From Mayfieldus sp963781495 (GTDB lineage: Bacteria; Actinomycetota; Thermoleophilia; Solirubrobacterales; 70-9), in contig CAWAFX010000002.1 of the NCBI GenBank assembly GCA_963781495.1, forward strand, positions 1,839,853-1,903,852: a stretch of DNA of 64,000 nucleotides, read 5' to 3'. Below are positions 9,161-17,197 of the stretch, piece after piece. The position numbers and the translations under genes are program-made. Positions within the stretch are counted from its first letter, which is position 1, and each line of letters starts with the position of its first letter. The notes beneath the pieces were generated by a model. It did not search any database. It was not told the origin of the DNA and saw nothing but the letters and a program-made list of their open reading frames with translations.

Positions 9161-9929
9161 CCCGGTAAGGCTCGAGCGTGACGGCGGGGTCGCGGTACTC
9201 GTCCTCGACGACCCGCCCCTGAACCTGTTTCGCTCCGAGACCTTCTCGGCCCTGAACGAGTGCCTGAAGCAGGTCGAGATCTCCGACGCGCGGGCGATGG
9301 TCTGGCGCGCCGAAGGCGAGGTCTTCAGCGGCGGCGTCGACGTCCACCTCTTCGACCAGACGACCCGCGGCGGCTCGAATCAGATGTTCGGGGCCCTGCT
9401 GGCGACGGTGCGAAAGATCGAGTCGCTGCCGATGCCGACCATGGCCCTGGTCCAGGGATTGTGCCTGACGGCGGGGCTGGAGATCTCGCTCGGCTGCGAC
9501 ATGATCGTCGCCGCCGAATCGGCGAAGTTCGGCCTCGTCGAGGCGGTCGTCGGGCTGACCCCCGGGGCGGGAGGCACGCAGCGAATCGCCGAGCGCGCCG
9601 GGCCGGCCCGGGCGCGGGAGTTCGTGATGACCGGCGGCCTCTACGACGCCGCCACCCTGGAGAGCTGGAACGTGGTCAACCGCGTCCTGCCCGACGGCGA
9701 GCTGATGGCGGAGGGGATGAAGTTCGCGCAGCGCCTCGCCGCGGGGCCGACCAAGGCCCACGCCGCGACCAAGCGGATCATCCGCGCCTACCTCGAGGGT
9801 GGGGTCGACAAGGCCGATCGCGAGACACCCAAGGTCGCCGCCTCGCTGTTCGAGACCGAGGATCTGCAGAACGCCGTGCGCTCGTTCCTCGAGCAGGGGC
9901 CGGGCAACGCGACGTTCAGCGGAAGATGA
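9153..9929 (+). CDS. Enoyl-CoA hydratase/isomerase family protein
   Basis: 258-aa crotonase-fold protein starting at GTG 9153 inside the HIT gene. The oxyanion-hole segments are EVFSGGVDVHLF and GLCLTAGLEISLGCDMIVA, followed by AKFGLVEAVVGLTPGAGGTQRI. The second catalytic Glu of classical hydratases is not obvious in the V-x-G-L-T-P-G-A-G-G loop, so an isomerase or other crotonase reaction is possible. It sits apart from the beta-oxidation cluster at 39-45 kb, and the substrate is unknown. Confidence 0.85.
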   Translation: MADPVRLERDGGVAVLVLDDPPLNLFRSETFSALNECLKQVEISDARAMVWRAEGEVFSGGVDVHLFDQTTRGGSNQMFGALLATVRKIESLPMPTMALVQGLCLTAGLEISLGCDMIVAAESAKFGLVEAVVGLTPGAGGTQRIAERAGPARAREFVMTGGLYDAATLESWNVVNRVLPDGELMAEGMKFAQRLAAGPTKAHAATKRIIRAYLEGGVDKADRETPKVAASLFETEDLQNAVRSFLEQGPGNATFSGR

Positions 9930-9930
9930 T

Positions 9931-9990
9931 CGGCCGCGAAACGGAGTGGAGCGGCAGAGGCATGTCAGGCGGCGAAGCCACCGCATGTGA
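9931..9990. repeat. Short dispersed repeat, copy A
   Basis: About 42 nt here match the segment at 43793-43834 without gaps at roughly three positions in four, sharing the 9-mers CGGCCGCGA and GGCATGTCA. The first 22 nt also match 33028-33049 at 20 positions. All three copies are intergenic. This copy lies between the crotonase gene and infA. Significance in a GC-rich genome is uncertain. Confidence 0.4.
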
Positions 9991-10023
9991 TTGAGGGTCG
10001 GGCGCGGCGGCTACCCTTCAGGC

Positions 10024-10242
10024 GTGGGAAAAGAAGAAAAGATCGAGATGGAGGGCGAGGTCACCGAGGCCCTCCCGAACACGATGTTCAAGGTCAAGCT
10101 CGACAACGACCATCAGGTACTCGGGCACATCTCCGGCAAGATGCGCCGCCACTACATCCGCATCCTGCCCGGCGACCGGGTGAAGATCGAGCTTTCTCCC
10201 TACGACCTCGACCGCGGCCGAATCACGTATCGCTACAAATAG
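10024..10242 (+). CDS. infA: Translation initiation factor IF-1
   Basis: 72-aa S1/OB-fold protein that binds the ribosomal A site during initiation. The sequence reads GKEEKIEMEGEVTEALPN, FKVKLDNDHQVLGHISGKM and ends DRGRITYRYK, essentially the family consensus. The GTG at 10024 is chosen over the upstream frame start at 9991 because it gives the normal IF-1 length and has TACCCT at 10012-10017, 6 nt before it. It stands alone here, not next to a ribosomal-protein operon. A 119-nt repeat element begins 2 nt after its stop. Confidence 0.96.
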   Translation: MGKEEKIEMEGEVTEALPNTMFKVKLDNDHQVLGHISGKMRRHYIRILPGDRVKIELSPYDLDRGRITYRYK

Positions 10243-10244
10243 GG

Positions 10245-10363
10245 GGCGGCTGCAAACGCGTCGCCTGGCGTCGTCCTCGCCCGATCGTTTCGCTCACGCA
10301 CGAGGTCAGTGCGCTCGCTTCGCCGATCGGGCTGCGTCCTAGCCAGACTCGGTTTTCGCCGCC
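10245..10363. repeat. 119-nt structured repeat element, copy 1
   Basis: It starts directly after the infA stop. It is related to 23106-23222 through conserved blocks in the same order: GGCGGCTGCAAA, GGCGT..TCCTCG, GCTCACGCAC, TCAGTGCGCTCGC, GCTGCGTCCT and TTTTCGCCGCC. The ends are complementary (GGCGGC/GCCGCC). Inside, 279-287 and 324-332 of this 10-kb stretch (GCCCGATCG / CGATCGGGC) pair perfectly, and CGCAC/GTGCG forms the tip hairpin. It could be a mobile palindromic element, a processing or terminator structure, or a small RNA. Confidence 0.6.
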
Positions 10364-10384
10364 GTTCGAACTGCAGCCGCCGCG

Positions 10385-11575
10385 CTAGAGCCAGCTTCGC
10401 GCCGACGCCGGGTCGGGGTCGAGCATCTCTGCCAGCAGCGTCGACCAGGCGAAGTCGCGGGCGCCGAGTCCGTTGCCGCTGCGGGGGTCGTAGTACTCGC
10501 GGAAGCCCTGGGCGCGGGCGGCGCCGGCAAGCGCCGCGGTCATCTGCGCCGCCTGCTCCTCATATCCCAGGCGGCGCAGCCCGAGCCAGACCAGCCAGGC
10601 GGTGTTGACCCAGGTTGGGCCGCGCCAGTAGCGGCGCACCAGCCCGTGGCCGCCGTCGGGCTCGTAGCTGGGCTCCTGGGCCGAGACCGAGGGCGGGGGC
10701 ACCGCGGTCCAGTAGCGATCCGGATCCAGCAGGTGCTCCTCGACCATCCGCTGGCCGATCTGCTGCGGCAGGTCGGGCAGGGCCAGCGGCGCCAGCGCCG
10801 AGATCGTCGAGATCCCGGGACGCCCGCCGGCCGGCCCCGCCTCGTCGACGAACAAGCCCCGGCGCTCGTCCCAGAGCCGGTCGACCAGTGCCGGCGTGGC
10901 AGAGGGCCGGCCAAGCGCTTGCAGCGAAAGTGACCAGAGGACGTTGGTGATCACCTCACAGAGCACCGGCCCGCCGGCGGCCTCGACCCGGCGCGCCTCG
11001 AAGCCGAGCTTGCGGTTGCGGCGGACGAGGAGCGGAAAAAGGATCTGGGCCTGAGCGCGCCGGCCCCAGACGGGGTCGAACTTCGGCGAGGCGTCGAGGC
11101 CGGACTCGTCCGGCTGCACGATCCAGAGCAGGCCGTCGCCCTCGAGGTCGCGGTTGTCGGCAAGCCATTGCACCTGGGCGCCGATCCGCGGCTCTTCCGC
11201 CGGGTCGCCGACCGCGATCCGCCAGGCCCAGGCCAGAAGCGGCGGCTGGATCGTCTCGGTCTGGAAGGCGCGCCGCGAGAGCACGTTGTAGAAGCCCAGC
11301 CGCAGCAGCGACACCGGGCGGTCCCAGAAGATCGTGTGGCCGATGAAGCCGTCCGGCCGCTGGGCCACGAGAAGGGTCTCGAGCTCGGTCCGCGCCCGCC
11401 CGGGCTCGAAGCGGCGCCAGACGATCGCCGCGAAGCAGGAGTCCCAGTACCACTGCCAGGGGTAGCGCCCAGGGCTGGGACTCGTGTAGGCGAAGGGGAT
11501 CCCGCGGCGGTCGCCGCTGCGCCAGTTGCGCCGCAGGACGGTCTCGGCCAGATCGGCGACCTCGCTTGTGGTCAC
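10385..11575 (-). CDS. MGH1-like (GH63-type) glycoside hydrolase
   Basis: 396-aa (alpha/alpha)6-barrel-type protein. Landmarks are YPWQWYWDSCFAA near residue 40, DGFIGHTIFWDRP near 95, an SPKFDPVWG segment near 180, and GPTWVNTAWLVWLGLRRLGY near 315, where WVNTAWLVWLG is typical of trehalase/glucosidase-like enzymes acting on small glucosides. No signal peptide is visible, so it is probably cytosolic. Start GTG 11575 overlaps the stop of the ABC permease gene (GTGA), so it is the last gene of the amidase-ABC operon. The substrate cannot be assigned. Confidence 0.8.
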   Translation of the reverse strand: MTTSEVADLAETVLRRNWRSGDRRGIPFAYTSPSPGRYPWQWYWDSCFAAIVWRRFEPGRARTELETLLVAQRPDGFIGHTIFWDRPVSLLRLGFYNVLSRRAFQTETIQPPLLAWAWRIAVGDPAEEPRIGAQVQWLADNRDLEGDGLLWIVQPDESGLDASPKFDPVWGRRAQAQILFPLLVRRNRKLGFEARRVEAAGGPVLCEVITNVLWSLSLQALGRPSATPALVDRLWDERRGLFVDEAGPAGGRPGISTISALAPLALPDLPQQIGQRMVEEHLLDPDRYWTAVPPPSVSAQEPSYEPDGGHGLVRRYWRGPTWVNTAWLVWLGLRRLGYEEQAAQMTAALAGAARAQGFREYYDPRSGNGLGARDFAWSTLLAEMLDPDPASARSWL

Positions 11576-12345
11576 TCCGCGAGGCGCTGCATCTCACGCA
11601 GGGCGAGGGCGCCGAGCAGCGCCACCAGCCCCGCGACCACCAGGACCGCCGGCCAGGTGTCCGCCCAGGTCACTCCGCCGACGAAGCCCTGGCGCACCCC
11701 CTCGATCACCTGGGTGACCGGATTTATCCGCGCCACCGTCTTCAGCCACCCCTGCAGCAGGGCCAGCGGCGCGTAGGCGGTGGTCATGAGGATCGCGATG
11801 AACATCCCCGCCTGCATCAGCGGCGCCACTGACTGGCTGCGGTAATGAAGCGCCAGCATCGAACCCCAGCAGGCGGCGACCGCCGCCATTCCCATCACCA
11901 GGGTGAACGCGATCACCAGCCCGAGGGCGCCCGGGAAGTGGGCACCGATGATCATCGCCACGCCGAGCAGGACGGTGGCCGGGATCAAGGCGCGGACGCT
12001 GGCCGAGAGGATGTTGCCGCTCAAGAGCACCCAGCGCGGCGCCGGCGAGGCGGCGAGGCGGTCGAACCAGCCCTGCTCGATGTCGCGGGCGAGGTTGACG
12101 CCGGCGGCGGCACCGGTGAAGCCGGCGCCCTGCAGCATGCTCACCGGGATGATGAAGCTCGAGTAGCTGGGTGCGTCGAAGCCGCTCAGCTTGATCAGAT
12201 TGCCGAAGACGCCGTTGAGACCGAGGTAGAAGATCGTCGGCGCCAGCACCCCCGGGATCGCCGCCCCGGGGACCCGCAGCAGCTCGTTGCGGGCGCGGAC
12301 CACAAGCGCCTTGATCATCTCCAGGTTCGTACGACGGGCGCTCAA
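11572..12345 (-). CDS. ABC-2 type transporter permease (second)
   Basis: 257-aa membrane protein with about six helices, of the DrrB/ABC-2 type; RDIEQGWFDRLAASP and MTTAYAPLALLQGW..INPVTQVIEGVR are typical. The TTG at 12345 lies 2 nt after the first permease's stop and is preferred, although an internal ATG at 12318 is possible. It would pair with the other permease and the ATPase at 13136-14107 as an exporter of a drug, lipid or polysaccharide. Confidence 0.85.
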   Translation of the reverse strand: MSARRTNLEMIKALVVRARNELLRVPGAAIPGVLAPTIFYLGLNGVFGNLIKLSGFDAPSYSSFIIPVSMLQGAGFTGAAAGVNLARDIEQGWFDRLAASPAPRWVLLSGNILSASVRALIPATVLLGVAMIIGAHFPGALGLVIAFTLVMGMAAVAACWGSMLALHYRSQSVAPLMQAGMFIAILMTTAYAPLALLQGWLKTVARINPVTQVIEGVRQGFVGGVTWADTWPAVLVVAGLVALLGALALREMQRLAE

Positions 12346-12347
12346 GG

Positions 12348-13139
12348 TCAGCCTCCAGTCCTCAGGCGGTGGCGAAGCGCCGAAGCGCTCATCAGCAGAC
12401 CCAACACAGCTATCCCGGCCAGCGAAAGCACGGCCTTGAGCATCTCCGAGCCCGAGAAGCCGAAGACGATCGGGTCCCTCAGCCCCTCGGCGATGAAGCT
12501 GAGCGGGTTGTACTCGGCGATCGTCTTGGCCGGTTCGACCATCAGCGCCTGGGGAAAGAAGGCCGAGGAGAGAAAGAGGACGACCAGGACCAGCGGAAAG
12601 GCCCCCTGGACGATGCTGGCGCTGCCGGTGCGAAGGGCCACCGCCGCCCCGATCCCCCCGACCGCCGTCGCGGACAGCGTGACGATGACGATGGCAACCA
12701 GGGCGCCGCCGACGCCCTCTTCGATGTGGGCTCCGAAGATCACGCCGATGACCAGAAACCAGACCGCGCTCAGCGCTCCGAGGACCGCGGTGCCCGCGAG
12801 GCGCCCGAGGACGATCGAGAAGCGCGAGATCGGCGCTGCGAAGAGGCGGTCGGTGAAGCCCATCTCGATGTCTACGGCCAGCGCGATGCCGCCGCTGTTG
12901 CCGGCCAGCATCAGCGACTGCATCATCGCCCCGGCGAGCATGAACTGAAGAAAGCTGTCGACGTGCGGAAAGCCCGGCAGGCCGAGCGCCGCCGCTGCGC
13001 CCCCGGTCTGCACCGCGAGCAGCAGGGTGGGAAAGACGACGATCGGCGAGATCAGCTGCGGGCGGCGGAAGGTCTGTCGCACCGAGCGCATGCCCAGGGC
13101 CCCGACCACCCGCAGGTTGGCCTTGAGCCTCGAGATCAC
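12348..13139 (-). CDS. ABC-2 type transporter permease (first)
   Basis: 263-aa permease with about six membrane segments. The motif DIEMGFTDRLFAAPISR after the second helix is characteristic of DrrB-like subunits, and EYNPLSFIAEGLRDP marks the extracellular re-entrant region. The GTG start at 13139 overlaps the ATPase stop (GTGA), showing translational coupling. Two related permeases imply a heterodimeric membrane domain. Confidence 0.88.
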   Translation of the reverse strand: MISRLKANLRVVGALGMRSVRQTFRRPQLISPIVVFPTLLLAVQTGGAAAALGLPGFPHVDSFLQFMLAGAMMQSLMLAGNSGGIALAVDIEMGFTDRLFAAPISRFSIVLGRLAGTAVLGALSAVWFLVIGVIFGAHIEEGVGGALVAIVIVTLSATAVGGIGAAVALRTGSASIVQGAFPLVLVVLFLSSAFFPQALMVEPAKTIAEYNPLSFIAEGLRDPIVFGFSGSEMLKAVLSLAGIAVLGLLMSASALRHRLRTGG

Positions 13140-14107
13140 GCCGGAGCCGCCTCCTGCTCGCCGGTGTCGTCCTCCTCGGCTTCGAGGTGATAGCCGGTCT
13201 TGGCGACGAAGACGTCGTCCAGGCTCGGTTGCACCAGCTCCAGCGACTCGACCGCGATCCCGCCCTCGTCCAGGGCCACGACGACCGGCGCGATCTCCGT
13301 CGCCCCGCCCTGCAGCTCGACCAGGACCTTTCCGTCCTTGGACGGCAGCGGCTTGCCGAAGCGGGCGACAATCGCCTCCGCCTGCTCGGCGGACTCGGCG
13401 GCGAGGCTGAGCTCGAGATGTGGATTGCCGATCTGCGCCTTGAGCTCCCCCGGCGTGCCCTCGGCGACGAGCGTGCCGTTGTCGATGATCCCGACCCGAT
13501 CGGCGAGCTGGTCTGCCTCCTCCAGGTACTGGGTGGTCAGAAACACGGTGGTGCCCTCCCGGTTCAGCTCCTCCACCTCGGCCCAGATCGTCTTGCGGCT
13601 GACCGGATCGAGCCCCGTCGTCGGCTCGTCGAGGAATAGGACCTGGGGCTCGTGGACCAGCGCCGCAGCGAGATCGAGCCGGCGCTGCATGCCCCCCGAG
13701 TAGGTGCCGACGCGGCGGTCGGCGGCGTCGGAGAGGCCGACCCGCTCCAGCAGGGCATCGGCCCGGCGGCGTCCCTCGTCTCGAGGCAGCGCATGAAGCG
13801 TCGCCTGAAGGCGGATCAGTTCCCGACCCGTCATCAGCGGATCGAGTGCTGCCTCCTGCAGGGCGACCCCGATCGTCCGCCGCACCTGGGCGGCCTCCTG
13901 GACGACGTCGAAGCCGGCGACCCGGGCGCTGCCGCCGGTGGGACGCAGCAGGGTGGTCAGCATTCGCACCGTCGTCGTCTTTCCGGCCCCGTTGGGGCCG
14001 AGAAAGCCGTAGATCTCGCGCTCCGCGACTTCGATGTCGACGCCGTCGACAGCGCGAATCCCGCCTTCGAAGACGCGCTGCAGACCCTCGACCTCGATCG
14101 CCGCCAC
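13136..14107 (-). CDS. DrrA-like ABC transporter ATP-binding protein
   Basis: 323-aa ATPase. Walker A is GPNGAGKTTT, the signature is YSGGMQRRL, Walker B is VLFLDEPTTGLDP, and the H-loop region is FLTTQYLEEADQLAD. The C-terminal extension of about 80 residues is of the DrrA regulatory type. GTG 14107 (VAAIEVEGLQRVF) is chosen because it lies 4 nt after the amidase stop and starts at the usual first strand; the longer frame upstream lies inside the amidase gene. Substrate unknown. Confidence 0.92.
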   Translation of the reverse strand: MAAIEVEGLQRVFEGGIRAVDGVDIEVAEREIYGFLGPNGAGKTTTVRMLTTLLRPTGGSARVAGFDVVQEAAQVRRTIGVALQEAALDPLMTGRELIRLQATLHALPRDEGRRRADALLERVGLSDAADRRVGTYSGGMQRRLDLAAALVHEPQVLFLDEPTTGLDPVSRKTIWAEVEELNREGTTVFLTTQYLEEADQLADRVGIIDNGTLVAEGTPGELKAQIGNPHLELSLAAESAEQAEAIVARFGKPLPSKDGKVLVELQGGATEIAPVVVALDEGGIAVESLELVQPSLDDVFVAKTGYHLEAEEDDTGEQEAAPA

Positions 14108-14111
14108 GGGG

Positions 14112-15476
14112 CTAGATCGGAGCGCCGGCCCCACCGGCGACGGGCGAGAGCGCATCGACGAAGCGGCGCTCGGTCGCCCGCTCCAGCGCCTCGGCGGCGT
14201 CGAGCAGCAGCGCGTCGGCGCCCCAGGCGCCCTGCAGCTGGAGGCCGATCGGCAGGCCGCCGTCGAAGCCGACCGGGACGCTCACCGCCGGGATGCCGGT
14301 CAGGTTGGCGAGGCCGCCGCCGCGCGGGTTGACCGCGTCGACGGTGTGAACCCCGGACGGCAGTTCGACCATCGGCTCGGTGAGAGGCGGGGCGACGGCC
14401 GGCACCGACGGCCAGGCGATCACGTCGACTTCGGCGAACGCCGCAGCGAGCGTGCGGCGGGTCAGGGTGCGGACGATCGCCGCGCGGGCCAGCACCGAGG
14501 CCGGGATCAGCATCCTGTACTTGGTCAGGGCGCGGTTGATCAGGCCGATCTCGGTGCTGATCGAGTTCAGCTTCGAGGGCGAGATACTGCCCAGTCCCTC
14601 CGAGCTCCCGATCAATACGGCGGCGAGCCCGGATAGCCCCAGGCCCGGAAGCTCGATCTCCCGCACGCTGCCGCCGCACTCGTCGCGCAGCGCCTCGATC
14701 GCCTCCTCGCAGGCGGTGCGTACCGCTGGGCTGCAGTCTTCGGAGACCTCGTCACGGACGATTCCGATCCGCAGCCCCTTTGCATCGCCTGCGGGCAGCT
14801 GCTCCGAGTACAGCGCCGAGCCGAGCAGCCGGCAGCCGTCGGCGTCGCTGCAGATCGGCCCGGAGACGATCATCGTCGTGTTGCGCATGTGATGGCCCTC
14901 CATCGCCGAGCGGCCGAAGGTCGGCTTCAGGCCCGTCAGCCCGCAGTAGGCGGCGGGGTAGCGAATCGACCCGATCCCGTCCGCACCGACCGCGCCGGCG
15001 ACGATCCGAGCCCCGACCGCGGCGGCGGGACCGCTGGACGATCCGCCCGGGCAGCGTTCGGTGTCCCAGGGGTTGTGTGCCGCTCCGTAGACCGAGAAGT
15101 TGCCGGTGCTGCTGGAGCCCCACTCATGCATGTTGGCGACGCCGACGATCACTGCGCCGGCGTCGCGCAGGGCCAGGTAGGGACCCGACTCGCCGGGCGC
15201 CACCGGGGCGAACATCTCGGCGGCGCCGAAGCGCTGCGCCCGCCAGGGAAGAGGCCACTCGTCCTTGATCACCACCGGGACGCCGTACAACGGACCGCGC
15301 GGAGCGGCCTCGAGCATCTCCCGCGAGTGCCCGGGGAAGGTCTCGACCACCGCGTTGACGGCGCCGTTTCGCTCCTCGATCCGGGCCAGGGTCGCCTCGA
15401 GCAGCTCCGCGGCGTCGGCCTCGCCGGCGGCGATCGCGGCGGCCTGCCCGGCAAGCGGCTGGTCGATCGCCGTCAT
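14112..15476 (-). CDS. Amidase signature family enzyme
   Basis: 454-aa amidase. The catalytic lysine lies in GVPVVIKDEWPLP (about residue 73), the cis-serine in CPGGSSSGPAAAV, and the nucleophile serine in GADGIGSIRYPAAYCG, the usual Ser-cisSer-Lys triad. The start ATG shares one base with the stop of the small upstream gene (TGATG), as expected for a two-subunit amidase of the AtzE/AtzG or GatA/GatC kind. The substrate is not evident. The genes downstream encode an ABC exporter and a glycoside hydrolase. Confidence 0.88.
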   Translation of the reverse strand: MTAIDQPLAGQAAAIAAGEADAAELLEATLARIEERNGAVNAVVETFPGHSREMLEAAPRGPLYGVPVVIKDEWPLPWRAQRFGAAEMFAPVAPGESGPYLALRDAGAVIVGVANMHEWGSSSTGNFSVYGAAHNPWDTERCPGGSSSGPAAAVGARIVAGAVGADGIGSIRYPAAYCGLTGLKPTFGRSAMEGHHMRNTTMIVSGPICSDADGCRLLGSALYSEQLPAGDAKGLRIGIVRDEVSEDCSPAVRTACEEAIEALRDECGGSVREIELPGLGLSGLAAVLIGSSEGLGSISPSKLNSISTEIGLINRALTKYRMLIPASVLARAAIVRTLTRRTLAAAFAEVDVIAWPSVPAVAPPLTEPMVELPSGVHTVDAVNPRGGGLANLTGIPAVSVPVGFDGGLPIGLQLQGAWGADALLLDAAEALERATERRFVDALSPVAGGAGAPI

Positions 15477-15676
15477 CAGGCCTGCGGCGGCTTCGACATC
15501 TCGGCGTTCGGCTCCGGCGCCACCGCCGAGAGGTCGACTTCGAGGAAGCCGGCGATTGCCGGCCAGTAGAGCTCGTGGGTGGCGCTCATCACCGCCATCT
15601 CGACCTCGTCGAACTCGATTCCGAGTGTGGTCAGGCCGGCGGGCAGAAATTCAGCGGAATCACCGTTCGCGGCCAT
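15476..15676 (-). CDS. AtzG/GatC-like small amidase partner
   Basis: 66-aa acidic protein. Its pattern LTTLGIEFDEVEMAVMSAT...GFLEVDLSAVAPEPNAE resembles the GatC/AtzG fold, in which helices are followed by a Pro-rich tail that wraps an amidase. Homology is inferred from this pattern and from position; no catalytic residue is expected. It overlaps the amidase start by one base. TAGGGT (complement of 15686-15691) lies 9 nt before the ATG, making this the leaderless first gene of a six-gene operon running to 10385. Confidence 0.6.
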   Translation of the reverse strand: MAANGDSAEFLPAGLTTLGIEFDEVEMAVMSATHELYWPAIAGFLEVDLSAVAPEPNAEMSKPPQA

Positions 15677-15818
15677 CGCGCGCCAACCCTACAGACGACG
15701 CCTGGGCGGCAGGCTGCAGGCGTGCCCACCGGTCGGCATCCGGCCGCCCGACCCGCAACAATCGGCCCCGCAACCATGGCTGGACGCCCGTGTTGAAGCC
15801 GCAGTAGTGCCTCGATCC

Positions 15819-16523
15819 ATGACACCCAGACCCCAGCACGCCTCCGTGCTCGCGGCGGCATTCCTGCTCGCCTGCCTGCTGGCGGCCGTGCTCGGCCTCT
15901 GGCCGGGTGCCGCGGGCGGCGCGTCGCGCCAGGTGACGGTGCTGGGCCAGTCGCAGACGGCACCGCCCCCCGCCTGCCCCCAGTCGCCCTGTGAGGCGGT
16001 CGGCAGCGTCAGCGGCTTCCAGACCCGCGCCGGATCGGTGAGCGACCCCATGGTCGCCCCCTTCAGCGGCAAGATCGTCGCCTGGAGCATCTCGCTGTCG
16101 AAGCCGAAGGCTTCCCAGCAGAGCTTCTTCAACAACTTCTACGGCACCCCGCCGGAGGCCCGGATCGGCGTCGTCAGCCAGGTCCCGAACAAGACCCCGC
16201 CGCGCTACGAGCTGCGCGGCCAGACGCCGACCGTGAACCTGACCCCATTCCTGGGCAGCAACGTGACCTTCGCCCTCGATACGCCGCTGAGCATCAAGAA
16301 GGGCCAGATCGTCGAGCTGACGATCCCGACCTGGGCGCCTTCGTTCGCCGTCGGGCTGACCGACTCGAGCGGCTGGCGGGCGAGTCGCAAGACCGGCAAG
16401 TGCACACGCACCGCCGACATCAAGGAGAGCCATCCGCAGCAGAAGATCGGCTCCAACAAGCAGTACGGCTGCTTCTACAAGACCGCGCGCCTGCTCTACA
16501 CCGCGACCCTGGTCCAGGGCTAG
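15819..16523 (+). CDS. Secreted protein of unknown function
   Basis: 234-aa protein beginning MTPRPQHASV with a strong signal sequence (LAAAFLLACLLAAVLGLW). The mature part is rich in Ser/Thr/Pro and aromatic residues and looks like a beta-sandwich: SGFQTRAGSVSDPMVAPFSGKI, then KIVAWSISLSKP and GQIVELTIPTWAPSFAVGL. It contains two cysteine pairs (CPQSPC; CTRT..GCFY) that could form disulfides. ATG 15819 is preferred because it places the signal peptide at the N-terminus. It converges on, and overlaps by 4 nt, the lipoprotein gene downstream. Confidence 0.65.
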   Translation: MTPRPQHASVLAAAFLLACLLAAVLGLWPGAAGGASRQVTVLGQSQTAPPPACPQSPCEAVGSVSGFQTRAGSVSDPMVAPFSGKIVAWSISLSKPKASQQSFFNNFYGTPPEARIGVVSQVPNKTPPRYELRGQTPTVNLTPFLGSNVTFALDTPLSIKKGQIVELTIPTWAPSFAVGLTDSSGWRASRKTGKCTRTADIKESHPQQKIGSNKQYGCFYKTARLLYTATLVQG

Positions 16524-16897
16524 CCGCAGGCACCAGGGTTCTGGTTGCAGTACTGCTCGAACTTGCCCTGCGGGGTGTTGGCGGGCGGGGTGACGTCATG
16601 CGTGGGCGTGTCCTCGCCGCCCGAGCCGCCGTTCTCGCCACCGCTGACGCCTCCGTTCCCCTGACCGCCGCCGTCCCCGGGCTCGACGCCACCGTTCCCC
16701 TCGCTCGTCGTGGTGCTGGTCGTCGAGCTCTCGGTGCTGGTTGTCGATTCTGTCGTCGCCGGAGGTTTTGCCTTCGCGGGCGTGGGCGGCGCGGTTGTGC
16801 TCTGATCGTCGCCGCCGCAGGAGGCGGGCACGATCAGCGCCGCGGCAAAGAGCAGTGCCGCGAAAACCGCCGCCGGCGATGGCCGGCCGAGCCTCAC
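16520..16897 (-). CDS. Small Thr/Ser/Gly-rich lipoprotein
   Basis: 125-aa protein with a signal sequence and lipobox IVPASCGG at about residues 22-29. The rest is low complexity: a Thr/Ser-rich stretch (ESTTSTESSTTSTTTS), a Gly/Asn/Glu-rich linker and a short C-terminus with two cysteines (FEQYCNQNPGACG). It probably acts as an extended surface-anchored linker peptide. The GTG start overlaps the preceding zinc-ribbon gene (GTGA). Confidence 0.6.
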   Translation of the reverse strand: MRLGRPSPAAVFAALLFAAALIVPASCGGDDQSTTAPPTPAKAKPPATTESTTSTESSTTSTTTSEGNGGVEPGDGGGQGNGGVSGGENGGSGGEDTPTHDVTPPANTPQGKFEQYCNQNPGACG

Positions 16898-17166
16898 CTG
16901 CCGTCGAGTGCTTCCTGGCGCAGTCCGCAGTAGGGGCAGTCGCTGAGATCGAGGCCGATCAGCTGGTCGCAGCGGCGGCAGGCGCGCAGGTTCTCCCAGC
17001 TGCGCAGCAGGGCAGAGGATGAGGGCGCCAGCGGCAGGGTCCGCGAGACGGGGAACATCTCCTCGCCGGTCTCGCGATCGAGGTAGCGATGCCCGGGCTC
17101 GGCCTTGACGAGCGACTCACGCCCCGAGGCCGGGGCCCGCAGCCGGTAGGTCTGCTCGCGGTTCAC
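16894..17166 (-). CDS. Small protein with C-terminal zinc ribbon
   Basis: 90-aa protein. CRRCDQLIGLDLSDCPYCGL near the C-terminus gives two CxxC knuckles of a zinc-ribbon type; the N-terminal part (SLVKAEPGHRYLDRETGEEM) is unrecognised. The GTG at 17166 is preferred because TAGTCT (complement of 17174-17179) lies 7 nt upstream, and the longer frame would run into the divergent glycosyltransferase gene. Function unknown; it may bind nucleic acid or protein. Confidence 0.6.
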   Translation of the reverse strand: MNREQTYRLRAPASGRESLVKAEPGHRYLDRETGEEMFPVSRTLPLAPSSSALLRSWENLRACRRCDQLIGLDLSDCPYCGLRQEALDGR

Positions 17167-17173
17167 GGCCCAC

Positions 17174-17190
17174 AGACTAATCACTAGCGT
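17174..17190. promoter_or_regulatory. Divergent -10 boxes in a 31-nt intergenic region
   Basis: The minus-strand box TAGTCT (17174-17179, complement) serves GTG 17166 and the plus-strand box TAGCGT (17185-17190) serves ATG 17198; each lies 7 nt from its start codon. Both transcripts would be leaderless, with -35 regions inside the opposite coding sequence. Confidence 0.4.
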
Positions 17191-17197
17191 CCGCGGA

